DNA of 64,000 nt from Capitulum mitella (GCA_030062745.1 CP099847.1:27762923-27826922); one strand, 5' to 3'; numbered from the stretch's first letter, positions 21,976 to 35,427 are shown. Translations and numbers: made by a program. Notes: generated by a model not told the origin, from the sequence alone.

Positions 21976-24900
21976 CAGACGAGGTAACCGCTGTCAGGCG
22001 GGAAATGGTGGCGCTGGTGACCGTGTCCCGGGCTCCGGTTACCGCGCAAAGGTAAACTGTGAGCTGGTGGGGCCAGAACCATTTGGCGGTGGTTTTGTTT
22101 TCAGCGGTGCCCTATGACTTGCGGTAAAACTGTCTAAGGTTGGAATAGCTACGGTCGTAACGGGCCAGCAGCTTCCAAGTAAGCAGAAATTTATGTGGGA
22201 CACCTGTTGCGGAATGGTAACGGAGTATACGTGTTTCATTTGTATTCACCCATATAGATTATCGTTAGTCATCTTCGAAAGAGGAAGCTCATTTCTCTGT
22301 AAACGTGCAAAATGCAGTTTTTGTGTCGATGTGATGCAGTGTGGCAGAACTGTTCCGTGGCGACTCGTTTTAAGCTAAAATATTTTGTCACGTTTTTGCT
22401 CATAAGGTTTTCATTGAACAGTGGATGTAACTACTAAAAACAGTAAGGTTCTGCGGGCTTCAGAAATGCAATTTATGCCAAGCTCAGTTCACTATACTTG
22501 GAAAATCACAATACACCTTCACCAGCGCAGGTAACCTAGGCTTAACAAATGCATGCTGCAACGCATGCACGCGAACCAGCGCTTGCATGCACACACGCTG
22601 CGATGAGCCCATGCTCAGAATGGAAATAGGCAAAAGGACATTGTTCTCTCGGCATTATTTATGCCCGAGGCGTTCCAATACGCGTGTCCATTTGTTGGCT
22701 GGGCAATTCTGCGGCGGGCCGGAGGGGCCATATTTTGACGGGCCAGTGTTTATCACCGCACCGGGCCGTTAGGCCGGCTGTAAAGGCATCTGCATCGGAC
22801 GGTTAATTCACTTCCCGACCGGCCGCGCCGCTGCCGGCCGCGTCGTTCATCAGCCGGCGGTGGTGCGCGTCGCGCCTGCCAGAGAACCGACGCCGACGCG
22901 GCGTGCGCCGCGGGTTAACTCCCACCGGCGCTGGCGTACGCACCGCTGCGGTAAACAGAGGACCTCCCAGGCGGCGGTGCCGGGGTGACGGTCGAGCGCC
23001 GGCGGGGGCCGCCGCGTCCCGGCGAGTTTCCCAACTTTACGGCCGGCCGCCGACGCCGGCGACCGGGTGGCAATTAGGCCGGAGAGAGGCGTTCATCTGG
23101 CTGTCGGTCGGCCGCCGGGCGATGCTATCGTTTTATTGATAGACGCTTGAGCGCCGCACACAGGATGGGATAAGTGCCGGCGGGTCCCGCCGACAGGCGG
23201 TCGCTGCCGGGACCCCGGGGCCCGCCGGAACCCAGGGACCCGGCGGCGGGCCCGGCCGCCGGCCGCCAGCCCGCCCGCAATCAAGACGGGGCGAATCGGC
23301 GTTAAATTGCCCGGCCGCGAGGTCGGGAGAAAGTGAAATTTGTGCAGCTTCTGTTCGGCCGAGGTTAAAGAATGTGAGAGGCAGATCGATGGCGGCGGCG
23401 GCGATCGGCGGCGGCGCAGGTGACTGATGAATCCCCGGCGTGCATGCGCCTCCGCCGGCACCAGACGGGAACCTCGACGCCCGGGGACGCGGCACCTTTA
23501 CCCTGCGCGCCTCGCGCCTCTGAATCGGCGTTTCGCTTTCGCGCGGCGGCGGCTCGCCGGCGACGCCGCGGCGGAGTCAGGCAAAGGCCGCCGCGCCCGA
23601 CGCGCCGCCTCATGACGGCGTCGGCACGTCGTTAATCTTGCGTTGCACAACGGCGCCGTGTCAAAGCGGCGCCGGCCGGCGACGCGCCGGTCCGGCGGGC
23701 CGCGCCGCGCTAATGAATCTCGATTAGCGACGAACGGGCGTCGCCGACGGCCGCTCGTGACGGTGACTCTCGGCGAACCGGCGCGCTCCAGAACGGCGCC
23801 GCGGGCGCCGCCGGCGGCCGCGGCGTGACGCGCTCCGCCGCCCTCTCGGCCTTATCTGATTGGGATGCGGAAAGGCGGCCGTCTAATCGAAATCGGCACG
23901 CGATGCTGATTCCTGCAAGTGTTACGGCCGTCTACAGCGGCGCCGGAAGGCCGGCGATGTTGATCTTCGGGGCGGTTACGAGTGATCAGTCGCGTTCGCA
24001 GACGCCACATACCAAATCCGTCACGCCAACGCCGGATTAGGAAATTGAGAATTATGCCGCGATCACGATCTCCGGGATATAATGATGATATGAAAGTCTT
24101 GTGCAGAACAAGTGGGCTCCTCTCGCAGGAATGCCGAGGCTTCAAATCCTCTCCACGAATGGCTTCGGGGTCTCTATATTTAACCCGCGAAGAGCATCTC
24201 GATACCATGTCATGCAATGATCCAAATTCACCCAGCCTAAGCCCCCTCCCCCATGACGCAGCGCGTGAGTTCTATCTGCCAAACCGCGTCCGACGTTAAC
24301 TTCGAGCACGGATACCAGACAAACTCCGTCAGGGCGGCCGCTTTGAAACGCAGCACCGACCGCGGAGGCCATCACGCGAGACCGGACAGCAAAGGGGAGA
24401 GCTCGCGCAGCTCCGGATGGGCGTCGACCGCCGGGCCGAGCCGTTAAAGCCACCGCCGAGAGCCGGCTATTTGCTCCTCAGAGCGGGCGGGAGCTGAGTC
24501 ATTTCGAAAGTGGCCCGGGTCGAGCTCGCGGAGGAGACCGCGCCCGAGCGCAGCGCCAGCGCTGCCGCGGTCGGAGAGACCGCCGGGTCGCCGGTGTCAA
24601 GTGGGCTGCACAGCCGGGCGCTCGGGGCGGGACCAGGTGCAGAGGCGACAACGCAACGGCCGACAGCGTGGCAAAGCAAGAGCGAGAAACGATTCTGCAC
24701 GAGCAGACGTCCCGGAAGCGCTCACGCGAAATGAGCTCTTTCCGGCACTGTGTGGAGAGACGATAAATGCGAGGAGGACGGTGAAAAGGTGCAATCACGT
24801 GACGCTGCTCACAGAGCGGATGCCATGGTCGATTGCAGTCGTTAGCACCTGGCGCGTTTCTCCGCCAATAGCAGGCCGTAACGCGCGATGACGGTGCATG

Positions 24901-27900
24901 GAAAACACACCAGCCATCGGCACGCGCCATCGATAAGGCTCGTCCTTTTCCAAGAGGACGTCCGAAGCAATTGGGTAAACACACCGGTTCTCACAGGATT
25001 AACTCCAAAAGTCATTACACATAACTGTCGAAACCCCATTTTTCCAGTCCGAAACCGAGGATTTGGCGAAAAAAGCGAGAAGAAAAACCTGACATCCAGA
25101 TCTTGTATTCTTAACTCTAATGGACAGCGTAAGCGCCTTTGAAAACAAAACGCTAATCGCATCAGACAACTGGGATCGTCATTTTTTCCGGGCTTACCAG
25201 GCCAACCATCAGGGAATTCAGGCGCGTTCCGTTCCATGATGTCCCGCCATTTCAGACCAACCACCAGCGCCCCGGCGGCGGCCGCCGGCCAGCCGGGCAG
25301 CGGGCGTAATTTCACATGATGCCCCTCCTGACGTCGCCTTTCCTGCAGGGAGGCCGGCCGAATCCGCCGAATTCCTCTTCGGGGCCGCGTAAATCTCGAA
25401 ATTAGTCGAAGGCGGCTCGTAACCCGGCGCGGCGGCCGGCCGCGGGGCGGACGCCATGACCGGCCGGCCCTAACAGGGCGTCTGGCCGGCCCGCGGCGCT
25501 CCCCGGCCCGGAATTTCGTGTTAATCACCTGCCGGCAGACGGTTCGTATGCAGCGACCCGCCCGCCGAGCCGGCCTGCCGTGCGCCGCGCTCATCACCGG
25601 CCATCACATGAGCCCTTTCAATTACTAAATGACGGCAGGCCGGTCGCGGCGGCGCACACGCGTGGCCGCTCTCCGGGCGCCGCGGGCCGAGCGGAGAGAA
25701 CCCTCGAGTGAAGACGGTCAGGACCCTGCGGCGCCGAGAGAGGCGGGGATACCGGTCCGATGCCGGAGCCCGCCGTGGCGTGACGTGACGGCGCGACGCG
25801 GTGACAAAACGCGGCGCGTCCGAGATAGCCGGGGATGGAGGGAGTGGGCCGCGCTGTTGGCTCAGCAGGTGTGAACAAACAGGGAGGTCGACGGCCCAGA
25901 CAGATAGTCGGGATAGTCACACATTCGACGCAGGTCCGTCCCACTAGTGTTCTGCCAACACTGGCACACGTGTGAGGGGTGTGTCGTTTCAAGCGTTTAG
26001 AAATGGTCAGCTGCCATCAGAACGAATTTTACATGACACATAAAACCTTCTAAAAAGAGGACACATGTCTGTTGCTTGTGCTTGGGCTCATACCGATTCT
26101 GACAATGACGGAATATTTCCGACAACTCCTCCACTCACCACGTAACAAAAGACCGTCGCTAATCCCTGACTGTCCGCCGATTGTCACGGACACCGGACGG
26201 GCTGGACGGCTGGTCGCTCGCCACGTTCACACGGCTACACGCAGCTGTCTCCGGTCACCCGCCCGGACGTCGGCGTACGCGGCGCGGCATGCGGCGGTCG
26301 CGGCGCGGCGCCGGCGCGAATCCTCCTCGGCGCCGGCCGCCGCGCCGTCTGATCGATTGCGCGCGCCGTGAGAAGGAGGTCGCAGTGTCCGGCCACGGTC
26401 CACGTCTGGTTACCTCCCGCCTGCGCCGTCCGGCCGGCGCTCTGGGGCTGTCGGCCCGGCCGGCACGTGACCGGCTATCGTCTCACGATCCGCAGGCCGG
26501 CGGCGTCCGCCGCCGCTCGCTAACGGTCTCGTATCGGTGACGCAGCGGCCGAACGCGTCGGCGGGAGGAACGCCTAGGATCGGCATCTGCGGCCGGCCGG
26601 CATCCACACACGACCGGACGGAGAGGAAAACGTCGTCGTCGACGCCACGAGTTTCGCCGCGGGCACCTCGCGTGCCGTAATCAGTTTAACACGAATGGTC
26701 ACTGTCTGCAGACGTGCCCAGTCATCGGTTTCGCACGTATCTTAACCGACTTAAAAGGCGAAGTCGATATCTCCACGTCACACACACACAACCGTCACAC
26801 AAGCGCAGTCGCCGACTCCAAGCGCGCCGAGCCCGACTCCACTCGTGCAGCCGCCGACTCCAAACGAGTCCACGACTCCGCCGCACGTGGGTCACGCATC
26901 CATCAGGCCGGGCCGGGCGGCCGATCCGGTCGAGATAATCGGCAGATGAGACGGCTCACCCCGGCTGGTTTACGAGCCTCGGCTCCGCGCAGGACGCGGC
27001 GACAGGGCGGAGATGGGCCGGCGTCCAGAGCGAGGATGAAGAAATCAGCGTCAGGTGAAGGTCCGATAACGAATGTCCTACAAGCGGCGGGAACTGTAAT
27101 TGGCGTTGTCCGACCGATGAGTTGATTAATCGACGCGAGGCACGCCGGCGCGCGGCGCGGCGATGGCCAGGCTGACGGACAAATGAGGAGATTACCCCCG
27201 TGAAAACAGCCCCTGTCAAAATACCGCTGCCGAGCATCAGGCCGAAATGAAGCATCGCACGTCAAGAAGACAAAGTGGTCCGGCGTGAAATATTACTGAC
27301 TGCAAAAGCCGCATCCAGTTGTCATAAATCCCTGCAACAACGAGACTCGAACAAGACGGAATCCCAGCACAAACGTCCTCGATCAACGTCCCTCTGACAG
27401 CGGCACGTCGCTATCCATTTCCAGCGCGACCCGCGCAGAACGCAGCCTCTGTTCACGGGCGTCTCGCGCGGCCACCTCATCCCTTCTCGGAAGCCCCCGT
27501 CCAGCCGGCGTCACGATCACACCAGCCCAACACCTCCGACAACCGGTTGTCACCACCGCCGTCCTATCGCATCCCGCCATCGGCTGCTTCCCTAAACCGC
27601 CGCGGCGGCGCGGCGCGCGCCCGTCACGCCGTCACGCCCGTTACGGAGACGTCACGGCGCGGCGCGCTCGATAGCGACGAAGGCCGCCGCGTCCGTGGGT
27701 TGTTAATGATGCAAACGACACTGTACCGGGATGCGGCTCGTAAAGCGAGGTCGTATTAGTTACGCTCTGATGGAATGGTCCGGCGGCCGGCGGCGGTGAC
27801 GGCGCCAAAGGACGTGCCGGGAAGGGCGAGGCCTATTTCGAGCCGCGACTCGACTCGAATCGAGTCCAGCCGGGCCGCGCAGGACACTTTCGGTGCGCGA

Positions 27901-29090
27901 GAATACGGAAACTACGGACGAATGCGGAACACAGGTGATGACGTGAGAATTTAGGGACACTGGCGGCAACAGTGCTCGGGCCACTTTGTGCAGATCCGTG
28001 ACGCACTGTGACGGGAACAATCCAGAAAGATTCTGAGCAAGAGATGGACAGGATGTTGCCATGCTTCGGATCCGTCCCCTGTGCAGCACAGGTGATCCTT
28101 GTCCTATTTTCTCCTAATCAGCGATTAATCAAGATGCAGCTAAATCGCCAAATAAAATGGTTCGCGCGCGTGGAGAAGTTCCTAATTCCCACTTCGCCCG
28201 AGGGCTTTACTCTGGACTTCCCACTAAACCACGGCTCTCCGCTTGGCACTTTCTCAAGCGACTCTGTTCTCAGTCCGACCAGGTCCAGCACCGGCCGAAA
28301 TCCAGCGGGCCAATTTCGGAGCGCCCTCGGCAGAATTTCAATCGGCCGCCGGGGACGCGCCGACAAACGCAGGTGATTTTCGACGCGACGCGCGCCGGAA
28401 CCCGGCCTGTGCTGCGCCGCGGCCGGCCCTCCCCGCGGCCGGCGCCGGGAGATTTCGCTGACGTCGACACGGGCGCGTCCAGGTGCGGCGCCTGAGCTCC
28501 GACTCGGCCGCCGGACCGCCGCCCGGCGACACTCCGACCGCGGATTGGGGGCTTTACGTAAACACGACACCCATCTCCGCCGTCGGCTCAGCCAGCATTA
28601 GGCAGTCTGACACTAACTCCGCAGAGGCATTCGGTGGGATTTCTGCACATGGAATTCATACCCTGGGTTTCTTCTGAAGCAATGCGGTGACGTAGTCCGA
28701 AATAAACCGTTTTGTTCCTGAGCATAGCTTGCTGTGAGTGGCAGAAACTTTACCATCTTGACAGGTGCATTACAATCTTCACTAAATCAGGTCGGGGACC
28801 GGAAGATGAAGTAATGTTCAGTGCAGAACTTGTGCCATTTACCAAGAGTTTTGCATCATGGCAACAAAACGCCATGATTATATCAAATCACTTCGCTGAG
28901 TCATTAAAAACTCGTTTATTTTTACAAAACGCGGAAACAAAGGGCCGTCACTCCTCACTGAAGCCATGCATGAGAATTTCAGTGACAGCCACCTGTTTAC
29001 TTCCGGCACCTCCGTTCGGACATCGAACCGCTGCAGCTGTCACCACTCGGAGCCGGGCGGTCGCCCGGCAACGCGCCGTCAGTTGGCCAG

Positions 29091-29136
29091 TGACGTCACC
29101 AGCCGGCGCCGCGCCGCCAGCTGACTGATGACGTCA
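29091..29136. promoter_or_regulatory. Two perfect CRE palindromes 38 bp apart
   Basis: TGACGTCA at 29091-29098 and 29129-29136, inside a loose repeat of CGCCGTCAGTTGGCCAGTGA-type units (29075-29175). CREB/ATF-type sites. Other perfect copies lie at 3271, 10687 and 60808. Confidence 0.45.
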
Positions 29137-30439
29137 CTGGCCGCAGTCGCGCCGTCAGATGGCTGATGACGCCCCGATGAGAACATCAGTGGCCGCCTCC
29201 GGCGCCGGCCGGCCTGTTCGCCGCCGCCAACCGTCATCGCGACTGACGCGCCTGGCGACGGAACCTTGACCGCAGCGTTTTAAATGGGCGTTGTCGGCCC
29301 CAGCGGCCTGGCTGCAGAGCCCAGAGGTGACGTGGGGGAGGGAGAGGAAAACAGCAGGGGGCAAATCTGTCGCCAGCCGACTCCGGCAGACTGAGTCAGC
29401 AGTCTGAAGCCCGGAACGGGCTCGAGTTGCGTCACTTCGCCAGACCGCGACAAGATATCACGGCAACGAAACGTGGTCCCCGGCCCCATGACTGACTCTC
29501 GCACCTGCCACAACCTCCCTGTCGCATGCCTGACTCTTTGGTCTCCCTGTCACCCGATGGGGCCTCCCACTTGCCACGACTTCTCGGCCCTACAACTGCC
29601 TCTGGTCCTGGGACGTCCCGGTCCTGCTGAAGCCCCTCCCACAGGTCATGACGCGACCCTCCAGTCCCGCTCCCATGGGGTCCTCTCGCCTGTCGCCACG
29701 GGCTCCCGGTGAGACGGCGTTACGGCGTTAACTGCCCGGAGTCCGGCGTGTCTCCGCTGACTGTGGGAAGCCCGGGAGCAGCAGCCCTCCTCTGCTGGTC
29801 CTCTCGGTTCGCTGATCGGAGCGGGCAACGCCAGCTTGAGCCATTGGCCGAATGGTTAACCCGCTTTTTCATCCTTAGATTATCAAATCACTGAAAACAA
29901 TCATACGCAAGTGCAAAAGCCCACGGGGCACAAGGGCGCAACCCAGCTTTTGCGTTAGCATACACTCTGTGGTGGTTCATACATTCTGTGGTGCTGCACA
30001 TGATGAAGTGGCTTCAAAACGGCTTTGGCCTCGCCTGCTTTAAAACCGCTCCCAAGCCCACAATCCTAACGATGCGCAGTCAGCCAACGGAGTTAAAACT
30101 TCGCAGTTGGTTAAAATCGACTGACGCAATGCGGCCAGGGCGCGCCAAACGCGGCTCAGGTCCGGCCGGTTCCCGCCCAAAAAAGCGCGCGCCCGGGCGC
30201 GTTCGTGCGTGCGGCCGCGGCGCCGATCCCGTTCGATCCGGCGTGGGATCTCGATCCGGCGATCGGGCGATCCGGTCCGCGGCGCGCCCGGCCGTGGCGA
30301 TCCCACGGCGGCGTCACGGCCATGACGGATCCCGGTCTCACGCGCGGCCGCTCCGGGCGCCGGCGGCCGCCCCGGCCCGCGCCGCCGGGTCACGGCCGCC
30401 CGGGGTCGGGTCAGGTCAGCCGGGCGGTTTCTCTGGCAT

Positions 30440-30453
30440 TGACCTCGAGGTCA
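30440..30453. promoter_or_regulatory. Palindromic everted half-site TGACCTCGAGGTCA
   Basis: A perfect 14-bp palindrome made of two AGGTCA half-sites everted with a 2-bp CG spacer. GGGTCAGGTCA occurs about 30 nt before it. Candidate nuclear-receptor site in the intron upstream of exon B. Confidence 0.4.
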
Positions 30454-31220
30454 GGCAGGCAGTTCAGACGGGCGGTGATCAGTGCCGACGGCAGCGAACG
30501 GTGGGACAAATTGGCGCGCGTCCTGTTCCCAGGCTGGTGCTCGCGGGTCCTTGGGAATGTCCTGACTCACCCATAACCGGTCGACCTTAATAGATGATAC
30601 GTCAGGCTCCTCGCCAATTTCTACCAGACCCCTTCTGAGGGTTGCAGATTTCACTTCCGGATCCCGTTTAGAACGGATTATCATTAGTGCCCAGGCGGGA
30701 AACGTTGTCTAGCATCGCTGCAAATTGCATGCTTTCAGCAAACCCAAAAGGATTATCCCTACTCTCTAATGTACCTGGACTAAAAATGACACTCCAGAAC
30801 GCCTGAGCGGCGCTTCATACAGACAATACACGACACGACAAGACCCGCTGTTACCACCGTCAGCATGTTCTTCCACGGATTTGGCCGTTTCGCGTCATGC
30901 GATAGCTGTCAGCCGGCGGGGTCATCTCCGAAGCGTCAGCGTTGTCTCCATTGTCTGTCGAGTCCAATTCTGCTGTCCCTGTCTCCAATGTCCGCCTCGC
31001 CCTCCTGTTCTCCTCCGTCTCTCCTGTCAGTCTTCTGTCTCTCCTCTTAGTTCCCTGTCCCTCCTGTTTGTGGTTTCTCCAGTGTGTCCGCCCCCCGCCC
31101 CCGTGTTCGTCGAGGACACGCCATCCTGCCCATTTGTCCGTCAGTAACTGCGTTCGGTGACTTAGGCTCGGTCATCTGTCAGAAACCGTGGTGAGGAAGA
31201 ACGCCTGGTCCGGTCCGGTG

Positions 31221-31370
31221 GTCCGTCGGTAACGGTGTTCAGCTGGTCCGACCGTCCGTCGGTAACCGTGTTCAGCTGGTTCGACCGTCCGTCGGTAATC
31301 GTGTTCAGCTGGTCCGGCCGTCCGTCGGTAACCGTGTCCGGCCGGTCCGTCGGTAACCGTGTCCGGCAGG
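31221..31370. repeat. 33-bp tandem repeat, 4-5 copies
   Basis: GTCCGTCGGTAACCGTGTTC starts at 31221, 31254, 31287 and 31320, with a shortened copy at 31345. The unit also contains AGCTGGTCCGACC. Copies are contiguous without spacers, so this is a minisatellite and not a CRISPR array. Confidence 0.9.
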
Positions 31371-32299
31371 CGGCCGGAATCGGCCCGGTTTTTGCCGGGC
31401 CGGGCCGGCCGGTCTGTCCGGACGCGGGCAGCGTTCCGGCCCATGCCCGGTGATTAGTCAAACCAGCCGTCCGTCCGGCGGGCTGAGCGGCGGGTGGTCC
31501 GCGTTCTGCAGCCGTGTCACGCCAGCGGGACGGCTCGCGGCCGCATCCGGGGGCCGACAGCACGGGAGAAAACCGTCTGACTGTCGAGAGCGACGAGCAG
31601 GAGCTGGCACTGTGCTTCGGAGGGGTGGTTCAGTGGTAATGTAGACTGGAAAATGGCACCGGATTCCATGGGGATTGCGAAGAAAAGCCGATCCGGGCTC
31701 GCGGATACCGCAGACGAGCCAGATCAGATGAGCTGCGCACGGGCCGTGCATCCGGATGCCGTCATCAGCGACCAGTCGTCTGCGGTCGGATGGTGAGGAT
31801 GTCGTCACCGACTCCCACGCGTCTGCGGTCGCACGACAGGCAGGCGGCGGAGGAGGACCTCGCCGGGCGAGGACCGTCGTCGGCGACGGCCGGACGTCGG
31901 CGGCGGGCCGCGTCACGCCCAGGCGTCCGTGAAATCGCCGCCCGGTGGGAGACGCCGCCGAGGTGTCTCGGACCGCGGGCTGGGAACGTTACAGGGCCCG
32001 ATCCGCGGCGACGGGAGTGAACGCTCCGGCCGCAAACCAGCCGAACTGCTCACGCAGGGCGGCCGATCCCACAGCCGGCGGCCGGCAGGAGACGCGACTG
32101 AGCGACCGAGCGGAACAGAACGACGGAGAGACGGGAACTGATCAGGACGCCGTCTGTGAGAAGTCGAGCCATAGGGTGAGGCCCATGGATTGGTTGTGTC
32201 AGGTCTCAGAGCGGACTGGGTGAGGGCGGCGGGGAGGTGGGAGTTGAGAACAATGGACAAGCAGGGGAGGTCGGCGAGCGGGTGAGGGTGGGATCCGTG
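31371..32299. other. GC-rich intronic DNA between minisatellites
   Basis: Apart from the tRNA-like fragment near 31.63 kb, only GC-driven open frames are seen. Confidence 0.4.
31620..31680 (+). mobile_element. Possible tRNA-Gly-like fragment
   Basis: GTGGTTCAGTGGTA (31625-31638) is the D-arm sequence of tRNA-Gly/Glu genes. About 25 nt on, CACCGGATTCC could be a shortened B box. The anticodon stem is not recognisable. A pseudogene or SINE relic is more likely than a gene. Confidence 0.25.
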
Positions 32300-32892
32300 A
32301 GCAGGTAACAACGAGAAAGGTGAGTGGGTGACGGTGGAACTGGTGAGCAGCTGAGGCCACCACCGTTGAGTTCGTTGGGCCTCAAGTGAGGGTGATAACA
32401 GTGAGCAGGTGACGATGAGAGCAGTGAACAGGTGAGATGAGCCTGGCAGGCCTGGAGTGAAGGCGATAGCCGTGAGCAGGTGACGATGAGAGCAGTGAAC
32501 AGGTGAGATGAGCCTGGCGGGACTGGAGTGAGGGCGATAACAGTGAACAGCTGACGATGAGAGCAGTGAACAGGTGAGATGAACCTGGCGGGACTGGAGT
32601 GAGGGCGATAACAGTGAACAGCTGACGATGAGAGCAGTGAACAGGTGAGATGAACCTGGCGGGACTGGAGTGAGGGCGATAACAGTGAACAGGTGACGAT
32701 GAGAGCAGTGAACAGGTGCGATGAGCCTGGCGGGACTGGAGTGAGGGCGATAACAGTGAACAGCTGACGATGAGAGCAGTGAACAGGTGAGATGAGCCTG
32801 GCGGGCCTGGAGTGAGGGCGATAACAGCGAACAGGTGAGGAGAGCGGTGAGCAGGTGAGATGAGCCTGGGGGCCGGGAGAGAAGGTGAGAGC
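32300..32892. repeat. 71-bp minisatellite dense in E-boxes, about 7 copies
   Basis: The GCCTGG/ACCTGG landmark recurs at 32441, 32512, 32583, 32654, 32725, 32796 and 32863, i.e. 71 nt with a final 67. Each unit carries two CANNTG boxes: CAGCTGACGATG or CAGGTGACGATG, and CAGGTGAGAT. The copies are very similar, so the array is young or homogenised. It lies in the intron between the 35.4-kb exon and exon B. The 375-aa minus ORF across it cycles frame every three units and is not credible as a gene. Confidence 0.9.
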
Positions 32893-35427
32893 CGCGAGCG
32901 GGCGGCGTGAGCTCTCCGGCCGCCGCGCCGCCGCCATGAGCGCTGATCGTCGTCGAAGGCCGCCGGCGGCGCCTGCCTGGCGCGGGCGGCGAAATCGGAT
33001 TCGGTCGGCTCGCGCCGCGTCCGTGGGCCGCCGGCGCCGGCCCGCGGCCGAGCCGGCCATCTCCAGCTTACATCTACTACCGGCCGGCCCGATCTGAGTC
33101 ATGGGCGGCCGGCCGCGCCGCTGCCCGGGGAATGCCATGCATTCGCTCGCGCGGATTGGGGTCGGCACAGCCGGGCCCCATCGCAGGCATTCCGACCGGC
33201 GGGGCGGAGGGGGACCGATACCAGGAGGGCTGCCGCTGCACCCCGGGCGATAAGAGCTCCGTGCACTGTGCAGCGTGCATTGATGTTCGACCGCCTGTGG
33301 GCGGGCTGATGGGATGCGTGACAGGCTGGACAAAGGCAGCTGATGACTGCGAGCAGGGTTTCGAAAATGACGAGTTGGCGCTTGCAGAGATCAGACGGAT
33401 ACCAACAATAACAATACTTCATTTGCGGAACTCCAGCACTTAGTCATGCCTTATCAAGGACTGGCAGAGCTTTCCAAGACAACAACAAAACCTCTACCGG
33501 ATTAGTGCGATATGTGGCCTAAGACTCCATGACATTAAGTCTACCATCACACGAACGAAGCATATTATGTGTTGACAAGTGCGCCGTTTTCAACAAAAGA
33601 TAACTCCAACCAAAAATCCCTTCTCCCACTTGTACCTATGTGCGGACCGCCCAGCTGCAATTCGTGCCCGGACACGACCCGGGACCTGAATAGGGCGATG
33701 GACAGACTCTGTTTTTTCCGCCTCGAAGATGTGCTGCTATGATACGATACTGCTGTCTCGCATGACTTCATAATTCTGTTCAGATATGTTGACCATTCTT
33801 AGTGCCTGGCAAATGGTAACTACGTCACACCATTTATGGGCTGTCACATCTTTTTCGCACAAAGCCAAATCATGTCGTTCATTCCAATGAACGCCAATTT
33901 TTTTCGAGAACCACCAGAAGCCCGTTTTTCGCAAGAAAACCCACATTAAAGGCGGAAAGCGGTGAGCTAGTATTTCAATCAGATTGTGCCCATCAGCCCC
34001 ATCTTGCGGAACCTCCCCACATCAAGCGCTGCGACAGCGGTCGGCCGAGCGGAGCCCAGCTCAAAACCTCAGACTTTTCCTCTCGCCCACCGTAGGAATG
34101 CCGCCATGCGGCGGCTACTGTTTTGCCGAATCTGCCTACAATGTCCGGAAACGTCCGTGCGGGGCTTTACGAGCACGCCAGCACTCAGCGGCAGCGGGCC
34201 GAGCACCGACTGAGCCGGCCCGGCATGGGCAGCCCCTCCACCGCCAGACACACAGAGCGCGGCCACGGCACGCAAGCTAGCCCTTATTTGCCGGAGACAA
34301 ACCGGCTCAGGGTACCGTGCTGGGAACTCCGGAATGATGTCACGTCGAGCATGACAACAGAGCCAGTGTTTCGGGCGAAAAGGCCGTGTCCAGCGGACCG
34401 AGACGGGACGCGACGCGCGCGCTATTTACAGCCGTCACCCCGTTCCCGTCTCCGGCCGGCTGACCGGGTCACCGGGTCCCGGCGCGTCACGTGACCGGGC
34501 AGTGGACGCGTGATCCGGCGCAGGCCCCGCCAAACAGGGCGGACTAAACGCAGGCCCGCCCGGAGAGCGGCTTTAAATCAGACCGTGACCGATCCAGCGT
34601 CGGAAAATGGACCATCCCCGGCCGGCGGCGTTTTTACCGGCGGCCGCCGAAAGAGGATTGCGCCCCGCGCGGCGGTGCATGCGAGCGGCGCCGGCCGCGC
34701 CCGCCGCGCGGCCGCGGACGCCTGCGAAGGGCCGCCGCCGGGCCGCGCGGCCGAGATTTCGTGCAGGCCGAGTCCGGCTTCAGGGGGCGCGCTGCGGCGA
34801 GCGGCGGGGCAAGGCGGTGCACGGGCCGTGCAGTAACGGTCGAGGGGCGGGCCCGGCCGCCGACGCTGTGACCCGTCCATCTGATGACCCTGGCAGGTCG
34901 CACGACGGCCTTACGCTGATCCAGACAGGTCAGTGGAATGTCGTCCCGTGACCAGGTATGTCACAGCGGTCACTTCAGCGGCTGCCCGGGCCGTCGGCGC
35001 TGCAAGCCTGCCTCAGCAGGCCATAGTCCGATGACCAGGGCAGGTCACAGGGTTCACTGCAGCGTCGGAGCCGCCGCCGGCCAGGCGGCGCCAGCCCCAT
35101 TACAGTCCGATCAGTTTCACCTCGTATCTCGCGGCGGTCCCCCACCGGCGCGCTAATCCCAGCCGAGACCCCCGCCGGCGCCGCGGGCGGTTCTGATCCA
35201 CCGCCGGCGGCACCGTCGCCGCCGCCGGGGGAGGGGGAGTTCCGGTCGGCGTCACTGTGTGCACAGCTTAACGTCGGCGGCGGCCGCAAACATTGCACCG
35301 CCTCGAGCAGCTGCTAGCAGACGGCCGGCGGCGCGGCGCGGTCAACACAGAGCGGCTGATCGCCAGGCCGAAGGTCGGAGGTCAGGCTGAACGGCGCCGG
35401 GCGCTTTGAAGTGCGGAGCTTGCTTAC
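32893..35427. other. Intron between the 35.4-kb exon and exon B, right end
   Basis: GC islands at 32.9-33.2 and 34.4-35.4 kb flank AT-balanced DNA at 33.4-34.0 kb. Nothing recognisable. Confidence 0.4.

Larger units (their letters stand above)
20650..31190. other. Intronic mosaic, no supported exon
   Basis: GC islands near 21.4-22.0, 22.8-24.0, 25.2-25.9, 26.2-26.6, 27.6-27.9, 28.3-28.5, 29.0-29.3 and 30.1-30.5 kb alternate with AT-balanced DNA. Small features: TCATCA-rich words at 21124-21198, GCATGC words at 22550-22592, CCGACTCCA words at 26805-26885. A minus donor GCCTG|GTAAGC near 25198 closes an open frame but in a phase that fits neither exon B nor its neighbours. Confidence 0.4.

Noticed and set aside
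24842-25597. 251-codon minus ORF ending in AT-balanced DNA
   Set aside because: No recognisable features; an internal donor (25198) is in a phase that fits no known exon; within chance expectation for the window.
29842-29880. tRNA-Ser/Leu-like A box (TGGCCGAATGGTTAA)
   Set aside because: No variable arm, B box or acceptor stem follows.
31221-31370. CRISPR-like direct repeats
   Set aside because: Repeat units are contiguous with no spacers, and the host is eukaryotic.
32206-33333. 375-codon minus ORF
   Set aside because: Produced by the 71-bp repeat, whose period is not a multiple of 3.
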